NCBI GenBank assembly: GCA_028715985.1
Contig: JAQUQR010000001.1
Location: 189,927-253,926, forward strand
DNA length: 64,000 bases
Direction: 5' to 3'
Source: Methanocellales archaeon
Lineage (GTDB): Archaea; Halobacteriota; UBA148
In this document: positions 53,303 through 62,844 of the stretch, one piece after another
Layout: each line of letters opens with the position of its first letter
Position numbering within the stretch: position 1 is the first letter of the stretch
The notes under the pieces: model-generated
Databases searched by the model: none
What the model was told of the DNA's origin: nothing
What the model saw: only the letters and a program-made list of their open reading frames with translations
Translations under genes and position numbers: made by a program

Positions 53303-54516
53303 AGGCATATATTGAGACATACGGATGTACAGCCAATAAAAGCGATTCCCAGCGTATTAAAACCCTCCTGCTTCAAAACAACTACGAGATAGCCGATAGC
53401 ATTGAGAGCTCAGATATAATAGTCGTGAATACGTGTACAGTTACAGATAGGACAGAGCGCAGAATGATCAAGCGTCTTAGGGAGCTAAAAAAAGAAAAAA
53501 CGATCGTTGCAGGTTGTTTGCCCGCAGCTCAGCCCGATCTCGTTTCAGGTTGGAAAACGATCACCCCCAGGTCCATACCCTCTCTGGCAAGTATATTGGG
53601 GGAGCAGTCTCCAGCAAAAAACGAAATTTGCCCGGGAGATGTGACAGCCCTTGTTTCTATCTCAGAGGGCTGTGTTGGGCACTGTTCATATTGCATCGTG
53701 AAACAGGCAAGGGGTGACCTAAAGAGCTATCCTCCAAAGACGATCGTCAACTCGGTAAAAGGATTGGTGGAAGCGGGAGCGAAAGAGATACTGATTACCT
53801 CACAAGATACTGCTGCCTACGGACTGGATATCGGGGTTGGCTTACCAGATTTGTTGAATCATATCACGGGAATAGATGGCGACTTTTATATCCGAGTGGG
53901 AATGATGAATCCCCTTACTACGACAAAAATCCTCGATGACCTCGTGGATTCATTTGACGATCCCAAGGTATTTAAGTTCCTGCATCTGCCCGTCCAATCT
54001 GGCTCAGATCGTATATTGAAAAGCATGAACAGGGGCTACTCGGTTTCTGATTATGTTAAAATAGTGGATACATTCCGTGAGCGGTTTCCAGGTATTACAC
54101 TTTCCACTGACTTCATCGTGGGCTATCCAGGCGAAAGTGCAGAGGACTTTGGAAGAACTGTGTTATTGCTGGAAGAAACCAAACCCACAAAAGTAAACAT
54201 TACCAGATTCTCCCCTAGGCCAAATACGCCTGCAGCAAGTCTGCCTGATACACTTGAGAGGACCAAAAAGGAGAGATCAAGAGTACTCACAAAAGCCCAT
54301 CATAAGATCGCATATGAACTTCACAGGTCGCTTGTTGGCTTGCTTACAGAAGTAATTGTGACTGAAAAAGGAAAGGATGGCTCGGTGATAGCGCGAGACT
54401 CCTCCTATAGAAACATAGTAATCCAAGAGAACTTGATGCTTGGCGAAAAACATCCTGTTAGGATAGTGGGTGCGAGAACAAACTATCTGATAGGGGAATT
54501 GTTAAGGTATACTTAA
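53299..54516 (+). CDS. tRNA t6A37 methylthiotransferase (MtaB/e-MtaB type)
   Basis: This radical SAM enzyme converts t6A37 to 2-methylthio-t6A in tRNA. The N-terminal cluster ligands are C10, C46 and C73 (YGCTAN, NTCTVT, AGCLPA). The radical SAM cluster is C125-x3-C129-x2-C132 (CVGHCSYC). A TRAM domain follows near residue 345 (LTEVIVTEKGKDGSVI). Length 405 is typical of the archaeal type. It overlaps the methyltransferase gene by four bases. Its substrate comes from the KEOPS pathway, whose Cgi121 subunit is encoded at 11440-11943. Confidence 0.94.
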   Translation: MKAYIETYGCTANKSDSQRIKTLLLQNNYEIADSIESSDIIVVNTCTVTDRTERRMIKRLRELKKEKTIVAGCLPAAQPDLVSGWKTITPRSIPSLASILGEQSPAKNEICPGDVTALVSISEGCVGHCSYCIVKQARGDLKSYPPKTIVNSVKGLVEAGAKEILITSQDTAAYGLDIGVGLPDLLNHITGIDGDFYIRVGMMNPLTTTKILDDLVDSFDDPKVFKFLHLPVQSGSDRILKSMNRGYSVSDYVKIVDTFRERFPGITLSTDFIVGYPGESAEDFGRTVLLLEETKPTKVNITRFSPRPNTPAASLPDTLERTKKERSRVLTKAHHKIAYELHRSLVGLLTEVIVTEKGKDGSVIARDSSYRNIVIQENLMLGEKHPVRIVGARTNYLIGELLRYT

Positions 54517-55044
54517 TATTTAGCCCTACCCAATCTTTTTGTACTCTCTCGCTTTTTCTTTGTGAAATTCCTTTTAAGCGTTGGTGATCGCTAAATCTGA
54601 CGAAACGGAAATCACTTCTCAGCAGTTGAATGAATGTCTTGTCAGGTAGAATACCTAGAGTTCAAATCCATCTTTTCTGTAGGCTTTGTGTTCTTCGATT
54701 AAGGATGAGGTCAGATATATGTATATGCCCAGCCCTTTCTGAAGTTCAGATAACGTTGGATAACGCAACAGCTCTCAAGACCGATTCACATCCAAGCTAT
54801 CGCATTTAGTCTTGAATCCTTTATTTATTGTATGAACTTCAAAAACAACTTCTGGAAGCGTGGAAAGATGAGCTTTTCAGCTACAATGTCTTCTACTCCT
54901 CCTTGCATTTGTCTCCCAATTTCAGGAAGTATGGTGTTGATTTGTAAATATCATCAGAAGGTTGTAAGGATGAAAACAGAACCAATTAGACGTTAACTTT
55001 AATATTTGAAGAGATGCATGTTTTAGCTCAGTGGGGACAAAAGC
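54517..55044. other. 528-base gene-free region
   Basis: I see no supportable gene on either strand. A T-arm-like AGAGTTCAAATCC at 54658-54670 has no surrounding tRNA fold. A TATA-like TTTATTTATTG lies near 54820. The ribosome site for the next gene (GTGGGGA) is at 55031-55037. The region may hold a decayed gene. Confidence 0.4.
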
Positions 55045-55617
55045 ATGAAACGAAAAATTGTCTTGATTTTAGTGTTTAGCTTACTAACTACAACGTTTTC
55101 AGGATGTGTTCAAGAGGAGACAGTCACGCCAACCCAAACCCCCACCCTAGCACCAAGACCAATACCAGCGACCACACCAACTCCAACACCAAGACAAACA
55201 CCAGTCCCAACGCCAACACCAACACCTGCACCTACTCCCTCACCAACACCAACTTCTACGCCCACATCCACACAAAAATCCTGGCATAATGTTACCACCA
55301 TCTCAGGAAAAGGGAACCTTAGAACAGAATCATTTATGATTAACGAGGACGAATGGCGAATTCGTTGGAGTTTTACAATAGATCCCTTGTGCCCAGCATA
55401 TGGACGTTTCTATTTTACCATATATCCAGAAGGCCAGTACATCGAGGCAGGAAGATACGTATCTCATATAGACAATATAACGACGGTACCCCATGCCATT
55501 GCCGCTAATAATAAGATATACAGCGGTACCACATACGTCCACACAGGTCATGATACCTTCTACTTGAATATGGAATCGAGTTTTGCATGGGAGCTCCAAA
55601 TAGAAGAATATGGTTAA
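55045..55617 (+). CDS. Lipoprotein with a Thr/Pro repeat linker
   Basis: A signal peptide with lipobox (LLTTTFSGC) at residues 1-20 anchors the protein. Residues about 27-78 are a low-complexity Thr-Pro linker (PTPTPRQTP, PTPTPTPAP), which is built from repeats of CCAACNCC-type codons at 55150-55260. The last roughly 110 residues are a beta-rich extracytoplasmic domain (ISGKGNLRTESFMI, YVSHIDNITTVPH), with no known family. The function is unknown. Confidence 0.78.
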   Translation: MKRKIVLILVFSLLTTTFSGCVQEETVTPTQTPTLAPRPIPATTPTPTPRQTPVPTPTPTPAPTPSPTPTSTPTSTQKSWHNVTTISGKGNLRTESFMINEDEWRIRWSFTIDPLCPAYGRFYFTIYPEGQYIEAGRYVSHIDNITTVPHAIAANNKIYSGTTYVHTGHDTFYLNMESSFAWELQIEEYG

Positions 55618-55655
55618 TTACATAAAAAAAAAGCACTCACAAAATAGATTTATTC

Positions 55656-56420
55656 ATGAGGATACCTAATATTCAACGAGTTGAAGAGAGCAATAATGTG
55701 ATCAAGTATTATGACTGCCACTGCCATGTTGATCTTCTAGAAGAGTCCGTTCTGCAAGAATGCAGGAGTTTATGCATCAATATAGTGGCGGTCTCCACTG
55801 ACATAAAGTCCTATGACAGGACCTCGGCATTAAGGTCCGGGGGTTTGACTCTAGCCAAACAATTTCTAGGTTACCATCCTGATAGTATAACACCTGACAA
55901 TCTTCCATATGTGAAACGAGTCCTGGATCTTGTCAATGGAAATAAAGTAGAAGGGCTGGGGGAAATAGGTCTTGATTTAAGCCCTGATTTTAGGCAATAT
56001 AAAGACTTGCAAGAAAAAATATTTGGCCAGTTCCTCGAAATCGCGGAAGCAAAAAATCTGCCAGTAAACATCCATTCCAGAAAAGCACAGCCCCAAGTTC
56101 TGGAAATATTAAAAAATTATAGAGTTAAACCCCTCCTTCACTGGTTTTGCGGTAGCAAAAAACAACTCCAAGAAGCTGTTGATCTTGGTTGTTATATTGG
56201 ATTTACCCCAGCATGCTTAAAGTCGAATAGATATGATAAGCTGATTAAAACAACCCCCATTGAGTGTATCCTGACTGAAAGCGATGCACCTGTCTATGGG
56301 ATGTCGCCCAAGGACATGCCTATGCTAATAGAGAGGATAGCCAGTTTAAAGGAAATCTCCCCAAGAGAAGTAGCAGATGCCGTCAAAACAAGTTATTTAA
56401 AATGGATCGGAGAGGTTTAA
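55656..56420 (+). CDS. TatD-family metal-dependent hydrolase
   Basis: The TIM-barrel hydrolase has all metal ligands of the TatD/DNase family: H22 and H24 (DCHCHVD), the glutamate of GLGEIGLD, the histidine of VNIHSRKA, the histidine of LLHWFCG, and the aspartate of LTESDAPV. Length 254 is normal. Family members are nucleases or deacylases. It stands alone with the start at ATG 55656. Confidence 0.92.
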   Translation: MRIPNIQRVEESNNVIKYYDCHCHVDLLEESVLQECRSLCINIVAVSTDIKSYDRTSALRSGGLTLAKQFLGYHPDSITPDNLPYVKRVLDLVNGNKVEGLGEIGLDLSPDFRQYKDLQEKIFGQFLEIAEAKNLPVNIHSRKAQPQVLEILKNYRVKPLLHWFCGSKKQLQEAVDLGCYIGFTPACLKSNRYDKLIKTTPIECILTESDAPVYGMSPKDMPMLIERIASLKEISPREVADAVKTSYLKWIGEV

Positions 56421-56610
56421 CTCTCTTGTTTTCTCTCTTCTCGTCTCTTCTCGTCTTTACTCAACATATACATCAATATCAACAACCTCTAAAGTCAACG
56501 ACACCGGAATAAATTCCGAGGCATCCATTTCTAGAATATGAAGAATTATTTTAAAAACTTTTCGATTTTTTTTATAAGACACTATATTATTCGTTTTTGT
56601 CTGGACAAAT

Positions 56611-57078
56611 CTATTTTTTAAGCTCTCCTAAGGCTTTTTTGAAGGCCTTATCTACAATATCCCCGTCACAAATTTTTCTTAGCTCCTTACAATATTCGTT
56701 ATAACATTGCAAGGCGTTATCCGCTTCCTTTTTAGCATTATCTGTTTGCGTATTGTCTAAATTTTTACTATTTGCAGCGTTATAAGTCTCGATTATGAGC
56801 TTCTTGTTAGTGATACAGTAATTAATAATGTCGATATTTGAGCGAATGAGCTCGTTTTGGACTGTTTTACTTCTTAGATTAGTGATTGAATTTCCCACTA
56901 CCAAAGTACCAAAGAGTATGGCCAGTATTTGGAGAAGTTGAGTATCGTTTCCCAGGAACTTATTAAAAAATCTCAACACAAGGATACAAAAAATAGCACC
57001 AATCAAAATTATATTCATCACCCAGGATGGAATTTCCTCAAAGTGCTCCTTAAACCACTTCTTACACATCTTCATCAC
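56611..57078 (-). CDS. Small hypothetical membrane protein
   Basis: The 155-residue protein has two membrane helices (VMNIILIGAIFCILVLRFF and LLQILAILFGTLVVGNSI) in the first half. The second half is a soluble helical region (NAKKEADNALQCYNEYCKEL). No family is recognised. It lies next to a decayed IS200/IS605 transposase, so it may belong to an acquired piece. Confidence 0.65.
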   Translation of the reverse strand: MMKMCKKWFKEHFEEIPSWVMNIILIGAIFCILVLRFFNKFLGNDTQLLQILAILFGTLVVGNSITNLRSKTVQNELIRSNIDIINYCITNKKLIIETYNAANSKNLDNTQTDNAKKEADNALQCYNEYCKELRKICDGDIVDKAFKKALGELKK

Positions 57079-57145
57079 CCTCCATGTATGACGATGTTTT
57101 AGTAACTGTTTTTGAACGTTTTTTCTTTTTCTTCATTTGCTACCA

Positions 57146-57400
57146 CTACAGTATAGCTTCATCTCTCTCATAGTTATAATCCTTCTGTTTCGATATATAC
57201 CTCTCCATTACCTCCCATCCATGTCCCACCGAACCATGATAACAACTTGGAGCCCATAAGTGACCCGATCATCACCTTTTAAGATGTTGAAATTTATCCC
57301 TCAATAGATTATTACCTCTTCCTTTTATCCACTTCGCCATCCAGCTAATGGAATATTTCGGGGGATGTTTGATGAACAAATAAAGTACTAATCAAGAATA
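57146..57400 (-). pseudogene. Remnant of IS200/IS605 transposase TnpA
   Basis: On the minus strand, translation gives two pieces in different frames. The first (about 57400-57278) reads LFIKHPPKYSISWMAKWIKG, then RGNNLLRDKFQHLKR, which matches the TnpA middle part (LFISxPPKYSxS, KGRSSR). After a stop and frameshift, the second (about 57272-57146) reads SGHLWAPSCYHGSVGHGWEV and then MERYISKQK, the TnpA C-terminus with its conserved Tyr. The N-terminal HUH part is missing. Confidence 0.75.
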
Positions 57401-57519
57401 AAGTCAGTAGAAATATTTTTTATTGCATTGATTGATATCAACCTTGCTTTAACCAAAAATATTTGAGCTCACCTCAATATTTAACGTTGATTGCGTATAA
57501 TAGGGGTATAGGTGAAAAG

Positions 57520-59370
57520 ATGCAACTATTGCTCATCCATTCAGATTACATCGAATATGAGGTCCAAAAAGATACTCCTGTGGCAGAGAAGATCGAGGAT
57601 GAACGCAAAAAAGGGCGTATGGAGGAAGTTCTGGTAGCATTCATCGCTGTAGAGAAAGTGGACGAGACCGACCCCCTAGATGTGGCGAACCAGGCTGCGG
57701 AGGAAATCAAGAAAGTTGCCAACCAAGTAAAAGCCGAGCGTGTTCTGGTGTACCCCTACGCACATCTGAGTTCTGACCTATCATCACCAAAGGTTGCAGT
57801 TGAGGTTCTTCAGAGAACAGAGGAGAAGTTAAAATCTTACTTGGAGGTCGCGCGCGCTCCGTTTGGTTGGTATAAGTCCTTCAAAATCAGTTGTAAGGGA
57901 CATCCTCTTTCTGAGCTTTCCAGAACCATTCGACCTGCCACTGAGAAGGAAACCAAAGCTTTGAAAGCCGAGAAGGCAAAATCCTATTGGTATGTCCTGA
58001 CACCCGAGGGCGAACTCATCACTCCGGATAAATTTGATTTCTCTAAACATAAAAAGTTGGAAAAGTTTGTAAATTACGAGATCTCGAAAGTCAGAGCAGT
58101 GGACAAAACCCCTCCCCATGTGGAATTGATGCGCCGTTTTGAGTTAGCAGACTATGAACCCGCTTCTGATCCGGGCAACATGCGTTTTTATCCGAAGGGG
58201 CGTCTCATGAAAAAATTATTGGAAGCTTACGTAACCACAAAATTGCTGGACTATGGTGCCATGGAGGTGGAGACTCCGATCATGTATGACGTGGAGCATC
58301 CCACCCTGAAAAATTATTTGGAGCGGTTCCCAGCACGCCAATATTCGTTGGACTCTGATAAAAGGCAATTGTTCTTAAGGTTTGCAGCTTGCTTCGGTCA
58401 GTTTTTGATGAATAGCGATATGACGATTTCATACAAAAATTTGCCACTGAAGATGTTTGAGCTGACAAAATACAGCTTCAGGAAAGAACAAAGGGGCGAA
58501 CTTGTTGGCCTGCGTCGCCTTCGTGCCTTCACCATGCCGGACCTACACACCATATGCATGAACATGGCCCAAGCCATGGACGAGTTCAAAAAGCAGTACA
58601 GAATGAGCATGGACGTCCTAGGAGACATAGGGCTAAGCACCAGCGATTATGAGGTCGGCATTAGATTCACAAAGGCATTTTATGATGACAACAGGGAGTT
58701 TATCCTCAGCTTGGTCAGGATCGTAAATAAGCCCGTATTGATCGAGATGTGGGATCAGCGCTTCTTCTATTTTGTACTCAAGTTCGAGTTCAACTTCGTA
58801 GATGCGTTAGATAAGGCAGGCGCGTTATCCACGGTGCAAATAGATGTGGAGAATGCAGAGCGCTATGATATTTCTTATACCGGTGCAGACAATTTGGAGA
58901 GCAGGCCAGTCATCCTTCATTGCTCTCCGAGCGGAGCCATAGAGAGATGCATTTATGCATTATTGGAGAAGGCACACATGGATGCCCAGTTAGGGAAATT
59001 GCCGACGTTGCCCATCTGGCTGTCGCCGACACAGGTTCGAATAGTACCAATAGCTGACAGACATATGGCGAGGGCAGAAGACGTTGCGAAACTCCTAGAG
59101 AAAGAAAACATCCGGGTCGATTTGGACGATCGAGACGAAACATTGGGAAAGAAGATCCGTGATGCTGGAAAAGAGTGGATCCCCTATGTCGTAGTCATAG
59201 GCGATGAGGAGGTTGCAAAGGGAACATTGAGCGTGACTGCCAGGGCTGACTTTAAAAAAGAGTTGAGCCCATCTGAGCTGATTGCATTGATAGAAGAACA
59301 GATTGGCGGGCTATCCAAAGGATCACTTCCATTGCCAATGAGATTGTCTGCTAGGCCGAGGTTTGTCTAG
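57520..59370 (+). CDS. thrS: Threonyl-tRNA synthetase (archaeal type)
   Basis: The start at ATG 57520 ([15 protein letters not shown]) has an AGGTGA site upstream; the frame from 57463 would add 19 residues. The N-terminal roughly 140 residues are the archaeal editing domain, which is related to D-aminoacyl-tRNA deacylase. The class II catalytic core follows (motif 2 [22 protein letters not shown], shown in part; motif 3 late in [12 protein letters not shown]). An anticodon-binding domain ends the chain ([19 protein letters not shown]). Length is normal. It lies upstream of a tRNA cluster. Confidence 0.96.
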   Translation: MQLLLIHSDYIEYEVQKDTPVAEKIEDERKKGRMEEVLVAFIAVEKVDETDPLDVANQAAEEIKKVANQVKAERVLVYPYAHLSSDLSSPKVAVEVLQRTEEKLKSYLEVARAPFGWYKSFKISCKGHPLSELSRTIRPATEKETKALKAEKAKSYWYVLTPEGELITPDKFDFSKHKKLEKFVNYEISKVRAVDKTPPHVELMRRFELADYEPASDPGNMRFYPKGRLMKKLLEAYVTTKLLDYGAMEVETPIMYDVEHPTLKNYLERFPARQYSLDSDKRQLFLRFAACFGQFLMNSDMTISYKNLPLKMFELTKYSFRKEQRGELVGLRRLRAFTMPDLHTICMNMAQAMDEFKKQYRMSMDVLGDIGLSTSDYEVGIRFTKAFYDDNREFILSLVRIVNKPVLIEMWDQRFFYFVLKFEFNFVDALDKAGALSTVQIDVENAERYDISYTGADNLESRPVILHCSPSGAIERCIYALLEKAHMDAQLGKLPTLPIWLSPTQVRIVPIADRHMARAEDVAKLLEKENIRVDLDDRDETLGKKIRDAGKEWIPYVVVIGDEEVAKGTLSVTARADFKKELSPSELIALIEEQIGGLSKGSLPLPMRLSARPRFV

Positions 59371-59418
59371 TTTGTTTAAATTTTAAAATTTGTGAAAACG
59401 CGTTCTATGCTTTATAAA

Positions 59419-59524
59419 TGGGGCCGGTAGGATTTGAACCCACGATCGGCGGGTATCCCCCTTTTTATCAACCTTTTTTAGTTGATCTGGAGCCCGCTGC
59501 TCTACCAGACTAAGCCACAGCCCC
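59419..59524 (-). tRNA. tRNA-Trp (anticodon CCA) with intron
   Basis: The gene folds with acceptor stem GGGGCTG/CGGCCCC and discriminator A. The anticodon arm is GCGGG-CTCCAG then, after the intron, A-CCCGC, giving CCA at positions 34-36. The intron is about 32 bases between positions 37 and 38, and contains complementary ATCAAC and GTTGAT that could form the splicing bulge-helix-bulge. Total length is 106 bases. It is the last of three tRNAs on this strand. Confidence 0.9.
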
Positions 59525-59595
59525 ATCAAGGAGTGACTGCGCATCTCTCCTCATCGTCTTTCTTGGAATTTCGAAAGGAGCAGAGCCCTTTCAGA

Positions 59596-59696
59596 TAGTC
59601 CCGGACGGATTCGAACCGTCGTCGCAGGCTTTCTTCGACTTTTTTATTGCGAATGGCCCCAAAGGCCTACAGGATTGACCACTACCCTACGGGACT
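59596..59696 (-). tRNA. tRNA-Gln (anticodon TTG) with intron
   Basis: The acceptor stem AGTCCCG/CGGGACT and discriminator A fit archaeal tRNA-Gln. The anticodon arm reads TAGGC-CTTTGG, then after the intron A-GCCTG, so TTG is at 34-36. The intron, about 28 bases (GGCCATTCGC to CGAAGAA), sits at the standard position after base 37. Total length is 101 bases. It is the middle gene of the cluster. Confidence 0.9.
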
Positions 59697-59722
59697 GTCA
59701 GCAAACCTTAAAAAAGTTTGCA

Positions 59723-59796
59723 TGGGCCCGATGCGATTCGAACGCATGATCTTCGCCGTGTAAAGGCGACGTCATAACCAACTAGACCACGGGCCC
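59723..59796 (-). tRNA. tRNA-Val (anticodon TAC)
   Basis: The acceptor stem is GGGCCCG with CGGGCCC and the discriminator is A. The anticodon arm TCGCC-TTTACAC-GGCGA gives TAC, and the T arm has GCGTTCGAATCGC. Length is 74 bases without intron. It is the first of the three genes in the direction of transcription. Confidence 0.94.
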
Positions 59797-59963
59797 GAAG
59801 GAGGATTCATTTATCCTTAGAATTTCTTTCTAAGAAACCTTGGTATTCCTTTTTTCATAGTATCCTGTCGTTAGTAACATATTAGTCTATCGTAAGGCTT
59901 AACTAACTGTTCTTTCTATATGCTAGTAAGGAGCATAATCACTTCGGAGGTTTTCACCAAAAA

Positions 59964-60272
59964 ATGAGTTCAGAAATGTGTGCTGTTTGCGGCTTACCAA
60001 GCGAGCTTTGTATCTGCGAGGAAGTGGCAAAAGAGCAACAGAGAATAGCGATAAAGGTGAATAAGCGAAGGTATGGGAAGGAAGTCACAATTATCGAGGG
60101 CCTGGACCCTCATGACATTGACATTGATGAACTTTCTAGTCATTTAAAGTCGAAGCTTGCATGCGGTGGAACGACTAAACAAGGGCAAATAGAGCTCCAG
60201 GGAAATCACAAAGATAGGGTGAGAAATATACTCATAGAAAGGGGTTTCAACGCCGAACAGATAAGGTCATGA
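59964..60272 (+). CDS. SUI1/aIF1 translation initiation factor
   Basis: The 102-residue protein has an N-terminal [15 protein letters not shown] segment that may bind zinc. The SUI1 domain follows, with [36 protein letters not shown] and [14 protein letters not shown]. aIF1 checks start-codon pairing on the small ribosomal subunit. A GGAGGT ribosome site lies about 14 bases upstream. Length is normal. Confidence 0.95.
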   Translation: MSSEMCAVCGLPSELCICEEVAKEQQRIAIKVNKRRYGKEVTIIEGLDPHDIDIDELSSHLKSKLACGGTTKQGQIELQGNHKDRVRNILIERGFNAEQIRS

Positions 60273-60539
60273 TCCGAAAAGTTCTGCTATCCTCCTTTTA
60301 AAATCTCAGATTACTGTGATGGTCAAGTACACCTTATCTAGCTTACGTTGCATTCTATTGTTACTCAGATCACCCTTTTGCCCCGGTTAAAATAGGGTAA
60401 AAAGCTAAAACGTGACATCGTTGCATTTTGTACTTGGGTCCCCATCCTCAAAACATGTTCAGTGCATCACCCTTGGGTGCTGTGAAGAATAATAGTAAGC
60501 ACCACCCACTATCATTGCCACTAAGAACTTTTTTCGTTT

Positions 60540-61346
60540 TTACTCGGCTTTTGGATATGATCCCAATACTCTGAGCATGCCTGCTTTCCTCTCGATAGCT
60601 TTCAAAGCCTCATGGACTTTTTCATCTCTAATATGCCCCTCTAGGTCAATATAGAATAAATAATCGCCAAGTGCTTTCTTCGTTGGCCTGGACTCGATCT
60701 TTGTCAGGTTGATGTTTCTGGAGGCAAACTCGCCTAACATCTTATATAGTGCTCCAGGTCGGTCTTCTTGCAGATAAACGACTACGGAAGTTTTGTCCTG
60801 GGAGGTTGGCTCTGGAGTTATCTTTCCGATTACGACGAATCGTGTGTAATTCTCCTTTTGGTTTTGTAAATCTCGCAAGAGTATATTCAGACCATACTTG
60901 GTCGCAGATTTCTCCGAGGCGATGGCTGCCGTTTCTTTGGACTCAGACGCCCGTTTGGCGGCAAGTGCGGTGCTCGTCATCTCTATCATTTCAATATCCC
61001 CAAAGCGATTTTTGATGGAATGCCTGCACTGCGCCAATGCCTGGGGATGTGAAAGGATGGCTCTGATATCCGAGATATCCCCCTTTGCCAATAGACAATG
61101 TCGAATTGGAACGACCACTTCGCCGGCAATCTTAACATCCTGTTCAAGTAGTGCATCGAGGTTCATACCAATTGACCCTTCGAGAGAATTTTCTATGGGA
61201 ACCACTCCGTAATCCACATCTTCATCGACTACAGCCTTTACAACATCGGAAACACTCTCAAAGTATCGCAGCTCTGCCGTAGGGTCCCACTTGTTTGCAG
61301 CTTTTTCTGAAAATGTTCCTTCCGGTCCCAGCAGTCCGAGGATCAT
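60540..61346 (-). CDS. pheA: Prephenate dehydratase with ACT domain
   Basis: The enzyme converts prephenate to phenylpyruvate for phenylalanine synthesis. Residues about 1-180 are the catalytic domain (LGPEGTFSEKAA, VVPIENSLEGSIG, then ENYTRFVVIGK). Residues about 190-268 are an ACT domain with ESRPTKKALGDYLFYIDLEGH, the usual phenylalanine-binding ESRP motif. Feedback control by phenylalanine is likely. It is divergent from trpE, so both aromatic routes share an intergenic control region of about 110 bases. Confidence 0.95.
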   Translation of the reverse strand: MILGLLGPEGTFSEKAANKWDPTAELRYFESVSDVVKAVVDEDVDYGVVPIENSLEGSIGMNLDALLEQDVKIAGEVVVPIRHCLLAKGDISDIRAILSHPQALAQCRHSIKNRFGDIEMIEMTSTALAAKRASESKETAAIASEKSATKYGLNILLRDLQNQKENYTRFVVIGKITPEPTSQDKTSVVVYLQEDRPGALYKMLGEFASRNINLTKIESRPTKKALGDYLFYIDLEGHIRDEKVHEALKAIERKAGMLRVLGSYPKAE

Positions 61347-61409
61347 GATTGTTTTTACGATATGAATATCTATATAAATAAACGCAATCCCTTATTTGAG
61401 AGTTATTAA

Positions 61410-61440
61410 TGTACATATCTATACACAAAAGTATTATATA
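61410..61440. promoter_or_regulatory. Candidate TRP-box and TATA box between pheA and trpE
   Basis: TGTACA at 61410-61415 matches the core of the TRP box bound by the tryptophan regulator TrpY in Methanothermobacter. A TATA-like ATTATATA lies at 61433-61440, about 25 bases before the trpE start, so the trpE transcript would be nearly leaderless. A single six-base match is weak evidence. Confidence 0.35.
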
Positions 61441-61458
61441 GTACTTTAAAGATTGTTT

Positions 61459-62844
61459 ATGGCTATGGTGGATTACTTGGACTTTGAAGAAAAGGTACTG
61501 ACAAATAGTGTCAGGCGCATAGATGTCCATTTCGATCCCTTAAAAGTTTACTCCGCGATAAGGGAGTTCTCCGGCGGTAAGAGCTTCCTTTTAGAGTCAG
61601 TTGAAGGGGGGGCGAGGACTGCAAGGTACTCTTTCATTGGCTTCGATCCAATCTTTGAATTTAGGTCAAAGGGCAAAACAATAGAGGTAAATGGTGAAAG
61701 CTCCAAAGTAGATAATCCCTATAAAGAACTGGAGAGGATTTTCAAGCGCTTTAGATGCGGGAGAATAGACATATTGCCGTTCTCCGGTGGCATGGTCGGC
61801 TTCTTCTCATACGATATTGTGAGGTTTTTTGAGAAAATTCCTGATTTGCTTGGAGATGACCTGAATTACCCAGATGCCCATTTTATCATCCCAGCTCATA
61901 TTTTGTGTTTTGATCACGTCAAAAGGGATGCTTTCCTCATCTCCTATGCTCGTGAGGCAGAAAAGATCGAACAAATGGTTAAAAAGGGGGCTGATATAGG
62001 GATAGGGGAACTTTCCCTGTCTTCCACTAAAAGTAATATTAGGAGGGATAAGTTTGAAAATAATGTGGTAAAGGCGAAGGAGTACATCGAGGACGGAGAC
62101 ATATTCCAGGTCGTCCTTTCAAGAAGATTGACGGGAACGTATGAGGGCGATCTCCTGCATTCCTACAGGATTCTGCGTGAGATCAATCCATCTCCGTACA
62201 TGTTCTATCTGGATTTTGGTGATGCTAAGGTTGCCGGGTCCTCGCCAGAGATGTTGGTCAGACTCAGGGATGAAGAGCTAATGCTCAGGCCGCTAGCTGG
62301 AACACGCCCAAGGGGCGTGGATGTGGAGGAAGATGAAAAATTGAAATTGAACATGTTGCTGGATGCCAAGGAAAGAGCAGAACATATAATGCTGGTCGAC
62401 TTGGGAAGAAATGATCTCGGGAGAGTTGCCGAGTACGGAAGTGTCAAGGTCAATGATCTCTGCAGCGTGGAAAAATACTCGCATGTCCAGCACATCGTTT
62501 CAAACATCACGGCTAGGCTAAAAAAAGACAAGAGTGCTTTTGATGCCCTTCGTGCCACATTCCCAGCGGGAACTGTCTCCGGTGCGCCGAAGATCAGAGC
62601 CATGGAGATAATCGAAGAATTGGAGAAGAGCAAGAGAGGCCCATATGCGGGCGCTGTAGGCTATTTCGATTTCTCAGGGAACATGGATTTTGCAATAACG
62701 ATCAGAACCATGTTTGCGCTTGGAAAGAAAGCCCACTTTCAGGCTGGTGCAGGCATCGTTGCAGAATCGGATCCGGAGAGGGAGTTTTACGAGACGAAGC
62801 ATAAGCTGGGATCCTTGGTTAAATCGGTGGAGGAGAACCAATGA
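61459..62844 (+). CDS. trpE: Anthranilate synthase component I
   Basis: The enzyme makes anthranilate from chorismate. The start is ATG 61459 or 61465, after a TATA box; the TTG at 61453 is unlikely. The tryptophan-binding motif LLESVEGGARTARYS (an LLES-x10-S type) is intact near residues 32-46, so feedback inhibition by tryptophan is expected. Chorismate-site motifs PLAGTRPRG, GRNDLGRVAE and FPAGTVSGAPKIRAME are present. It overlaps trpG by four bases. Confidence 0.96.
   Translation: MAMVDYLDFEEKVLTNSVRRIDVHFDPLKVYSAIREFSGGKSFLLESVEGGARTARYSFIGFDPIFEFRSKGKTIEVNGESSKVDNPYKELERIFKRFRCGRIDILPFSGGMVGFFSYDIVRFFEKIPDLLGDDLNYPDAHFIIPAHILCFDHVKRDAFLISYAREAEKIEQMVKKGADIGIGELSLSSTKSNIRRDKFENNVVKAKEYIEDGDIFQVVLSRRLTGTYEGDLLHSYRILREINPSPYMFYLDFGDAKVAGSSPEMLVRLRDEELMLRPLAGTRPRGVDVEEDEKLKLNMLLDAKERAEHIMLVDLGRNDLGRVAEYGSVKVNDLCSVEKYSHVQHIVSNITARLKKDKSAFDALRATFPAGTVSGAPKIRAMEIIEELEKSKRGPYAGAVGYFDFSGNMDFAITIRTMFALGKKAHFQAGAGIVAESDPEREFYETKHKLGSLVKSVEENQ

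Noticed and set aside
54658-54670. T-arm-like sequence suggesting a further tRNA
   Set aside because: No acceptor, D or anticodon arm can be built around it.
55150-55270. Repetitive CCAACACC-type stretch as a possible CRISPR or minisatellite
   Set aside because: It is the coding sequence of a Thr-Pro linker in a lipoprotein; units are not uniform and there are no spacers.
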